Positions 1 through 5,180 of a stretch of 6,124 nucleotides of DNA are shown piece after piece. Within the stretch, counting starts at the first letter, position 1; every line of letters begins with the position of its first letter. The stretch spans positions 1-6,124 of the forward strand of contig CALKAQ010000159.1 of NCBI GenBank assembly GCA_937983075.1, given 5' to 3'. A program made the translations under genes and the position numbers. Origin of the DNA: an uncultured bacterium (lineage in GTDB: Bacteria; Bacillota; Limnochordia; DTU080; JAAYLA01). The notes below the pieces were generated by a model. The model did not search any database and was not told the origin of the DNA. It worked only from the letters and a program-made list of their open reading frames with translations.

Positions 1-18
1 ACGCTCGGGGATGGACCC
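1..18 (+). repeat. CRISPR repeat 1, truncated by the window edge, one mismatch
   Basis: This copy covers repeat bases 12-29. It reads ACGCTCGGGG where the other copies have ACGCGCGGGG, so repeat base 16 is T instead of G. That base is the inner pair of the hairpin stem (with C11). The handle is ATGGACCC. Confidence 0.93.
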
Positions 19-50
19 TCTGCTAAGACCGCATAGCTGGCATTCCGTCG

Positions 51-79
51 CTCTCCCCCGCACGCGCGGGGATTGACCC
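51..79 (+). repeat. CRISPR repeat 2, handle variant
   Basis: A full 29-nt repeat with an intact hairpin. Base 24 is T, giving ATTGACCC where the common form is ATGGACC. The altered base is the third nucleotide of the 8-nt crRNA handle for spacer 80-111. Confidence 0.97.
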
Positions 80-111
80 CACAGCCTCACGACGACCTTG
101 CGGCCTGCAGG

Positions 112-140
112 CTCTCCCCCGCACGCGCGGGGATGGACCC
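112..140 (+). repeat. CRISPR repeat 3, consensus
   Basis: This copy matches the consensus, starting CTCTCCCCCGC and ending GGGGATGGACCC. The last base is C. Confidence 0.97.
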
Positions 141-172
141 GTCATAAGGCATCCTTCCTTTCTATTGCACCC

Positions 173-201
173 CTTTCCCCCGCACGCGCGGGGATGGACC
201 G
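173..201 (+). repeat. CRISPR repeat 4, 5'-end variant
   Basis: This copy starts CTTTCCCC where the others have CTCTCCCC (base 3 C to T, outside the hairpin). The last base is G rather than C. Confidence 0.97.
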
Positions 202-233
202 AACGACACACGGTGCCGGTCGACCCCGCGGAA

Positions 234-262
234 CTCTCCCCCGCACGCGCGGGGATGGACCG
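234..262 (+). repeat. CRISPR repeat 5, consensus
   Basis: This copy matches the consensus through base 28. The last base is G, giving the handle ATGGACCG. Confidence 0.97.
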
Positions 263-294
263 TCCGAATCTGCTGTACGATCTCGCCCACGACC

Positions 295-323
295 CTCTCC
301 CCCGCACGCGCGGGGATAGACCC
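295..323 (+). repeat. CRISPR repeat 6, terminal, handle variant
   Basis: The hairpin is intact. Base 24 is A, giving ATAGACCC, a change at the same position as in repeat 2. No recognisable repeat follows one period later (356-384), so this is the last repeat. A 3' terminal repeat supplies the hairpin for the last crRNA but no handle to a genuine spacer. Confidence 0.96.
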
Positions 324-420
324 TGCCCACTCCCACATCGAGTACACCCTCTATAGCAAACACCCACCCGCCTGTGTGGAGGAAATTGACTCCGCTTATC
401 GAAAGTGCATTAAAGGAATT

Positions 421-434
421 GATTATTGATTATT
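421..434. repeat. Tandem GATTATT x2, possible operator or A+T-rich promoter element
   Basis: GATTATT occurs twice head to tail, within the A+T-only-plus-G stretch AATTGATTATTGATTATTAA. It lies 17-30 nt before the cas3 start codon. It could be a protein-binding site, a site for a silencing nucleoid protein, or part of a -10 region. The repeat itself is plain in the sequence; any function is inference. Confidence 0.4.
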
Positions 435-436
435 AA

Positions 437-450
437 CAGGGGTCCTCACT
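437..450 (+). promoter_or_regulatory. Weak ribosome binding site of cas3
   Basis: CAGGGG at 437-442 sits 8 nt before the ATG at 451. It is a poorer Shine-Dalgarno match than those of the three following genes. An in-frame TGA at 427-429, with no GTG or TTG between it and 451, makes ATG 451 the only usable start upstream of the HD-domain histidine at residue 36. Confidence 0.55.
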
Positions 451-3102
451 ATGAAACCGCTCACTGGATCAACCCCTAACACGGCCACCATTCCCCAAGG
501 CAGTTTCTGGGGCAAGTTCGACCTGAAGACGGGAGCGTGGCTCCCGTTATCCGCACACTCCCTCGATGTTGCCATGGTCTTTCGCGCACTGTGCGACCTG
601 CCAGCCATTAACCGCACTCTCCGCGTGACGTCTCAGTCAATCCTCACTACCCAGCAGCTCGACCGGTTGGCGGTTTTGGTCATGATGCACGATGCGGGAA
701 AGGCTAACCTGGGATTTCAATTCAAGGTTTTTGACCGGAGCGCACCTCAGGCCGGCCATATAAGGGAGCTTGCCCCTATCCTCGACCCCCAAGTTTACGA
801 TCACGAGCTACATACAAGTTTCCTAAACAGCTTGCCGCCGGAGATGTGGGAATGGTTCGACGGAGAGGAAGACGCGTTCAGCTACCTGATGGCCGTTTTC
901 TCCCACCATGGACGTCCCCTGCGCTTTCGCGGCGAGACTCACGGGCTTTTCCGCCTCGCGAAGACCCAATGGTGGCGTCCTGCTGGAGCATGGGATCCAA
1001 TGAAAGCCGTATTGGAAATCACACGGGCTGCTCGGCTCGCGTTTCCGCAAGCGTTTGCACAGGGAGGCGCTCCGCTGCCCTCTGAGCCTGCCTTCCACCA
1101 TCGTTTCGCAGGCCTTGTCATGCTGGCCGACTGGGTCGGCTCGCATTCGTACTGGTTTCCTGTCGAAAACACTTCGTTCAAAGACCGTCTCAAGAGAAAT
1201 CACGAGACGATCCCCCAGGCTCTGCAAGCTATTGGTCTCGACATCGCCGCAGCGCGCGCCGTCGCGACGCAGCAAGCTCCCACGTTCGTCGACCTCTTCG
1301 ACCTCCATCCAAGACCGCTGCAAGCCGCTGTCGACGCTCTAGACCCGGCCGATCCTGCGACACAGCTAATCATCGCAGAATCCGAAACTGGTTCGGGAAA
1401 GACCGAGGCGGCACTGCTCTGGTTTTTCAAATTATTTCACGCAGGGGCGGTCGACAGCCTCTTCTTCGCACTGCCTACCCGCGTTGCCGCTCGGGGTATA
1501 TACGAGCGCATCCGGCAGATACTTGAACGCTGGTTCCCTGATCCAACCGTCCGTCCGGTCTCTGTGCTCGCCGTACCAGGCTACGCGCAAGTGGACGGTA
1601 TCCCCGCACAACAACTGCTTCCCGATGAAGAGGCAGCTAATCGATGGCAAGACGATTCGGACCTCCGCTACAGAGAGCGGCGATGGGCAGCCGAGCATCC
1701 GAAACGATTCCTCGCGGCTCCCATCGCTGTAGGGACCATCGACCAAGCGTTGCTGTCCGCCGTACAGACTGCGCATGCCCACCTTCGCGCGATTTGTCTC
1801 GATCGTAGTCTGCTTGTCGTCGACGAGGTCCACGCTTCTGACCACTATATGACGCAGCTGTTGAAAGCCGTGTTGCGACGCCACTTCGCCTCCGGCAGCC
1901 GAGCTATGTTGCTGTCCGCTACGCTCGGCAGCCGGTCACGAAGTGAGTATGTCAGCCTGACGTGTCGGTCGGTCCGTCGTCCTACCCGTCGAGATGCCGA
2001 AAACACGCCTTATCCAGCGATCACGTTCGCAGACGGAACGACCCGGGCTACGCCACAAACAGTCGGCAGCAATAAGACGGTCTCGTTCGATTTGCAACCT
2101 CACGCCTTCGACCCGGACTCCATCGTACCTATGCTCATCGCCGCACTTCGAGAATCAGCCAGGGTGATTGTCGTCCTCAACACGGTCGACCGAGCCAACA
2201 GTCTCTTGCGCGCGCTCGAATCCAATCCTGATGTGGATCCGAGTACATTGTTTCAGTGTATGGGAACGATGTGTCCCCACCACGGTCGTTTTGCCCCTCA
2301 GGATCGTGCAGTTCTCGACCGTGAAGTGGTCAAACGCTTAGGCCCGGGCAGCCCAGGTGGTCCGCTGATCATCGTAGGCACCCAGACGCTGGAACAAAGC
2401 CTCGACATCGACGCCGACTTTATGGTCACCGACCTGGCTCCGGTCGACGTTTTGCTCCAACGCGTCGGTCGTTTACATCGCCATCAACGCACAAGACCGT
2501 CCGGTTATGAGGATGCGCGTTGTGTTGTTCTCGTACCTCCGGACTCCCTAGTGCAGGCGCTCGATGACCGGGGTCAAGTTTTGGGAGCCTATAAGCGCAT
2601 GGGACTCGGCAGCGTTTATGAGGATCTTCGTATGTTGGAGCTCACAATGAGGACGTTGGCCGGACAAGAGACAGTCGAGATCCCGAAAGACAACCGCCGC
2701 CTGGTGGAATCGGCCACGCATCCCGACTGCCTTGCCGCGCTCAGCGATCCGCGCTGGCAAAAACACGCCGAACTGGTTGAAGGAGAAACTCTGGCACAAG
2801 GAGTGGCTGCGCGGGAGGTGCTGGCCGATTTCGATTGCTACTTCGGCGAGTTTGAATTCAATGAGCTTGGAGGTCAGATTTCGGTCCGCCTCGGCGCCGA
2901 CTCCTTGCAGCTGCCCGTTGACAAACCGTTCACCAGCCCCTTCGGCGTCGAAATCACGGAACTGGTGATTCCTGGCCATATCGCTCCCAAGAACCGGCCC
3001 GAGGAAATCACGGTCGAAGAAGCACTAGAACACGAGGTCTACGTACGCTGCGGCGACCGTCGGTATCGATACAGCCGGTACGGATTGGAGGTGCATTCAT
3101 GA
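451..3102 (+). CDS. cas3: CRISPR-associated nuclease/helicase Cas3, type I-E
   Basis: Single-chain HD nuclease and superfamily 2 helicase. Cascade recruits it to an R-loop, where it nicks the displaced strand and degrades it 3' to 5' using ATP. The 883 residues carry, in order, an HD domain (about 20-270), helicase RecA-like domains (about 285-690) and a C-terminal domain (about 700-883). HD residues visible are H36, H80-D81 in MMHDAGK, H118, H152-H153 in SHHGRP and D227 in LADW. Helicase motifs are Walker A ETGSGKTE (312-319), DEVH (458-461), SAT (489-491), GTQTLEQSLDID (643-654) and QRVGRLHRH (670-678). All expected catalytic residues are present and the frame is open throughout. The length is normal for a fused type I-E Cas3. 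It is the first gene of the operon and its stop overlaps the next start as ATGA. The region 493-515 is Ser/Arg-rich and less conserved, but other frames there are closed, so a frameshift is unlikely. Confidence 0.97.
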   Translation: MKPLTGSTPNTATIPQGSFWGKFDLKTGAWLPLSAHSLDVAMVFRALCDLPAINRTLRVTSQSILTTQQLDRLAVLVMMHDAGKANLGFQFKVFDRSAPQAGHIRELAPILDPQVYDHELHTSFLNSLPPEMWEWFDGEEDAFSYLMAVFSHHGRPLRFRGETHGLFRLAKTQWWRPAGAWDPMKAVLEITRAARLAFPQAFAQGGAPLPSEPAFHHRFAGLVMLADWVGSHSYWFPVENTSFKDRLKRNHETIPQALQAIGLDIAAARAVATQQAPTFVDLFDLHPRPLQAAVDALDPADPATQLIIAESETGSGKTEAALLWFFKLFHAGAVDSLFFALPTRVAARGIYERIRQILERWFPDPTVRPVSVLAVPGYAQVDGIPAQQLLPDEEAANRWQDDSDLRYRERRWAAEHPKRFLAAPIAVGTIDQALLSAVQTAHAHLRAICLDRSLLVVDEVHASDHYMTQLLKAVLRRHFASGSRAMLLSATLGSRSRSEYVSLTCRSVRRPTRRDAENTPYPAITFADGTTRATPQTVGSNKTVSFDLQPHAFDPDSIVPMLIAALRESARVIVVLNTVDRANSLLRALESNPDVDPSTLFQCMGTMCPHHGRFAPQDRAVLDREVVKRLGPGSPGGPLIIVGTQTLEQSLDIDADFMVTDLAPVDVLLQRVGRLHRHQRTRPSGYEDARCVVLVPPDSLVQALDDRGQVLGAYKRMGLGSVYEDLRMLELTMRTLAGQETVEIPKDNRRLVESATHPDCLAALSDPRWQKHAELVEGETLAQGVAAREVLADFDCYFGEFEFNELGGQISVRLGADSLQLPVDKPFTSPFGVEITELVIPGHIAPKNRPEEITVEEALEHEVYVRCGDRRYRYSRYGLEVHS
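3087..3101 (+). promoter_or_regulatory. Ribosome binding site and ATGA coupling site of casA
   Basis: GGAGG at 3087-3091 lies 7 nt before the ATG at 3099, inside the last codons of cas3. The ATG overlaps the cas3 TGA stop by 4 nt, an arrangement typical of translational coupling. It confirms the chosen start. Confidence 0.8.
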
Positions 3103-4676
3103 ACCTGCTCGTAGATCCGCTCATTCGGGTCGAAACGTCCGAAGGCATGACCGAGATGAGCCTACCCGATCTCCTGGAAACCCTGGGCCAGGATCGAGTG
3201 GAGCGTTTTCCGGGCTTGCAACTACACCAACAAGACCCGTTTCACGTTTTCCTGACCAGCTTGGCTACGGCCGTCTTGGCCCGGGACAACAAGAGCGACC
3301 CTGTTCAAAGCGCAGGGTATTGGCGGGAAGGTTTGCGCCGGCTGGCCGGGTCTGCGGGGGACGACGCCTGGACGTTGGTGGTCGACGATCTGTCTCGCCC
3401 TGCCTTTATGCAGCCGCCGCTTCCGGCACGAGACCATGGGCGGCTGACTTTGAGTGCAGCCACGCCTGACGCTCTTGACGTCCTGCAGACCGCAAAAAAC
3501 CACGACGTGAAATCGGCGCGAGCCAGCCGACCACACGTGGACGATTGGATCTATGCAATAATCAGCCTGCAGACGATGAGCGGGTTCCTGGGCCGCGGAA
3601 ATTATGGAATTTCCAAGATGAACAGCGGGTTCGGCAACCGTTCCATTGTTGAACTTCTGCGCACCACGCGGCCGGGCCGCCGATGGCAAGATGCGGTCGT
3701 ACGGTTGCTGGGCCATCGGGAACGCCTGTTAAACGACGTATATGGCTACCGCTCCAACGGATTAGTGTTGGTATGGCTGGAACCTTGGGACGGGCGCACG
3801 AGTCTGCGGTTGTCCGATTTAGACCCCGTTTACATAGAAATTTGTCGCCGCATTCGCCTTCGAGGTAGAGACGGCGTCATCACGCACGCAGACGGGGTGC
3901 CAGCTCGGAGTGAGCGGATCGCAGCCAAGGAATTGAAAGGCGTCGTAGGAGATGCTTGGCTCCCTGTTGACCTCGGAGATCGCGATACGGCCGAGCCGAA
4001 GGCGCTCACCATTTCGCCCCAAGGCCTTTCCCCCGACATACTGCGGCGCCTAGTGTTCGAAGACCGTATCCGGCTTACCTCCCTTCAAAAACCGTTGGAC
4101 GAATGGAATGAGACACTGACATTACGTGTCTCGGTTCTAGTTAGAGGCCAGGGGACAACCGATGGGTTTCATCTTCGCCAGATCGCCATTCCCCCTAGAG
4201 TGCGCATGCGGCTTTTTGGCCCCCCCGAGCGCCGCGCTCCTTTAGCTCGGCTCAGTCAGGAGGGAATCAGCTACGCGGGGCGGATGCTCGGCAACGTTCT
4301 CAAGCAAGCCGCGTTCACCCTTATTCAAGGGGCGCCTAGCTCCATAAAGTACGACCGGGACTCAGCTCAAACGTGGTGGCGCAGGTTTGCCGCGCGCTTC
4401 GAGTCGTTGTGGTCGGAACGATATTTCCCCTGGCTTTGGAGCGTCGAGGAACCGATCGATCACGATGCAGCCTTGCTCCAGTGGGCAAAGATGCTGCGGG
4501 ACGATGCATGGCTGGTGTTCCGGGAAGTAGGCGAAGCGATGCCCATGCACGCCGGAAGGAAATACAAGACATGGGTCCGTGCCGAGCGCGCCTTTTGGCG
4601 CGCTCTGTACAATGAAGGAAACTTCCCGTTCCTAAAGGAGAAGGAGGTGCAACATGAGCACAGCACCGGCAGCTGA
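3099..4676 (+). CDS. casA: Cascade large subunit Cse1 (CasA, Cas8e)
   Basis: Large subunit of the type I-E Cascade complex. It reads the PAM in double-stranded DNA, helps start unwinding, and provides the docking surface for Cas3. The 525-residue length fits the family (about 500). Family-typical stretches are the N-terminus MNLLVDPLIRV, FPGLQLHQQDPFHVFL (37-52), FMQPPLP (103-109), GFLGRGNYGISKMNSGFGNR (162-181) and a helical C-terminal bundle (about 390-515). The segment LQTAKNHDVKSARAS (129-143) falls where the PAM-sensing loop of other Cse1 proteins lies, but lacks the Phe-Val-Asn seen in E. coli; N134 may be the counterpart of the conserved Asn. Only one cysteine (C249) is present, so the zinc-binding Cys pairs of E. 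coli Cse1 are absent. It lies between cas3 and cse2, the usual order. Family assignment is firm; residue equivalences are inferred without alignment. Confidence 0.94.
   Translation: MNLLVDPLIRVETSEGMTEMSLPDLLETLGQDRVERFPGLQLHQQDPFHVFLTSLATAVLARDNKSDPVQSAGYWREGLRRLAGSAGDDAWTLVVDDLSRPAFMQPPLPARDHGRLTLSAATPDALDVLQTAKNHDVKSARASRPHVDDWIYAIISLQTMSGFLGRGNYGISKMNSGFGNRSIVELLRTTRPGRRWQDAVVRLLGHRERLLNDVYGYRSNGLVLVWLEPWDGRTSLRLSDLDPVYIEICRRIRLRGRDGVITHADGVPARSERIAAKELKGVVGDAWLPVDLGDRDTAEPKALTISPQGLSPDILRRLVFEDRIRLTSLQKPLDEWNETLTLRVSVLVRGQGTTDGFHLRQIAIPPRVRMRLFGPPERRAPLARLSQEGISYAGRMLGNVLKQAAFTLIQGAPSSIKYDRDSAQTWWRRFAARFESLWSERYFPWLWSVEEPIDHDAALLQWAKMLRDDAWLVFREVGEAMPMHAGRKYKTWVRAERAFWRALYNEGNFPFLKEKEVQHEHSTGS
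4641..4656 (+). promoter_or_regulatory. Strong ribosome binding site of casB
   Basis: AAGGAGGTG at 4641-4649 is an almost full anti-16S match. Its GGAGG ends 6 nt before the ATG at 4654, within the end of casA. It decides in favour of ATG 4654 over the in-frame ATG at 4681, which has no comparable site. Confidence 0.85.
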
Positions 4677-5172
4677 CACGATGTCCTCTACGATAGGACG
4701 CATTGCCGGGGTGTTGGCAAGCTCCGGGTTTCCCACGGCCGACCGAGCCGCCTTGCGGCGCATCAGTCCCGATCAGCCCCTCCCACTCACCTTCTATCGT
4801 TTTGGGGTACGTTATTTACCCCAAGGGTGGGACCTCTCGACAGCGCGACTGAGAGATTGGGCGACGATCGTGGCCGGTATAGCCATCATGAGCCCGAATG
4901 CACACCGGCCCAATCTGGGACTGGGCAGAGCCTTGGCCGAAGCGGGCTTGTCTGAAGCTCGCCTGGAACGCTTGTTGCAAAGCGAGGGCAGCATACGCCG
5001 TACGCTGCTCCTGCGAGCCGCGCGTTTTTTGGCCGCGAAAAACCAACCGTGCGACTGGACGGACGGGGCCTGGTTCCTGCTTACGCCCGAACATGACATA
5101 GAACGCCGAGAACGAATCCATCGCAGAATCGCCCGCGACTTTTACGCGGCATCAGCCCAATCTGAGAGGTGA
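4654..5172 (+). CDS. casB: Cascade small subunit Cse2 (CasB)
   Basis: Small, mostly helical subunit; type I-E Cascade contains two copies. They line the belly of the complex and stabilise crRNA, target strand and displaced strand. The 172-residue length fits the family (about 160-200). Recognisable stretches are the early DRAALRR (30-36), RDWATIVAGIAIM (67-79), LGRALAEAGLSEARLERLL (90-108), RAARFLAAKNQPCDW (121-135) and RRRIARDFY-like RRIARDFY (157-164), all matching the Cse2 pattern. Many Arg residues (such as 31, 35, 36, 115, 116, 121, 124, 157, 158 and 161) suit nucleic acid contact. The gene overlaps casA by 23 nt, and its TGA shares one base with an ATG of casC. The order cas3-casA-casB-casC supports the call. 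Confidence 0.94.
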   Translation: MSTAPAADTMSSTIGRIAGVLASSGFPTADRAALRRISPDQPLPLTFYRFGVRYLPQGWDLSTARLRDWATIVAGIAIMSPNAHRPNLGLGRALAEAGLSEARLERLLQSEGSIRRTLLLRAARFLAAKNQPCDWTDGAWFLLTPEHDIERRERIHRRIARDFYAASAQSER

Positions 5173-5180
5173 TGAGCATG
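5165..5180 (+). promoter_or_regulatory. Ribosome binding site and paired start codons of casC
   Basis: AGAGG at 5165-5169 precedes two in-frame ATGs, at 5172 and 5178. The first overlaps the casB stop (TGATG) but is only 2 nt from the site. The second is 8 nt away and yields MFLQIHFLTSY, the usual Cas7e N-terminus. ATG 5178 is therefore preferred; choosing 5172 would add only Met-Ser. Confidence 0.7.

Larger units (their letters stand above)
1..323 (+). CRISPR. Type I-E CRISPR array, leader-distal end (partial)
   Basis: Six repeat copies occur with an exact 61-nt period: a truncated one at 1-18 and complete 29-nt copies starting at 51, 112, 173, 234 and 295. Five 32-nt spacers lie at 19-50, 80-111, 141-172, 202-233 and 263-294; they show no similarity to one another by eye. 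The repeat contains a CCCCGC/GCGGGG hairpin with an ACGC loop and ends in ATGGACC, the form typical of type I-E repeats read in crRNA sense. This gives + strand transcription, a leader to the left outside the window, and the oldest spacers beside cas3. Cas6e would be expected to cut after the hairpin, giving 61-nt crRNAs with an 8-nt 5' handle. The right-most repeat carries a base change, as is common at the old end of arrays. Confidence 0.98.
324..450 (+). promoter_or_regulatory. Intergenic region between array and cas3, A+T-rich toward its right end
   Basis: There is no convincing gene here. The left half (324-375) is C-rich and the right half, from about 383 to 436, is clearly richer in A+T than its surroundings. 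A TTGACT at 386-391 matches five of six bases of a sigma70 -35 box, but the best -10 candidates 16-18 nt downstream (such as ATTAAA at 409-414) match only three of six, so no promoter can be assigned firmly. I see no strong hairpin followed by a T run, so nothing obvious stops array transcription from entering cas3. The region most likely carries the cas operon promoter. It is unlikely to be the array leader, because it lies at the handle (3') side of the terminal repeat. Confidence 0.4.

Noticed and set aside
23..367. Open frames on both strands through the array, reading repeated PRTRGDGP, SPARAGMD, SPRVRGR and IPARAGE
   Set aside because: These are translations of the 29-nt repeats every 61 nt in successive frames. 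Such proteins are a well-known artefact of type I-E arrays and have no start signals of their own.
364..379. Hairpin CCAC/GTGG as an array terminator
   Set aside because: The stem is only 4 bp with an 8-nt loop and no T run follows.
356..384. A seventh, decayed CRISPR repeat one period after repeat 6
   Set aside because: Aligned base by base, only about 8 of 29 positions agree, which is near chance, and no hairpin is kept.
324..450. The A+T-rich interval as the CRISPR leader
   Set aside because: It adjoins the handle (3') side of the last repeat. Type I-E leaders adjoin the opposite side, and the decayed handle in repeat 6 also marks this as the old end.
823..1323. Long antisense frame inside cas3, and similar ones inside casA (3222-3716) and at the casB/casC junction (5142-5447)
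   Set aside because: They lie opposite well-conserved cas genes, show no recognisable domain or ribosome binding site, and are expected by chance in G+C-rich coding DNA.
1927..2010. A compensated frameshift in cas3 behind the Ser/Arg-rich stretch at residues 493-515
   Set aside because: Both other frames meet stop codons within this stretch, and the cas3 frame flows directly into the family-typical NTPYPAITFADG.
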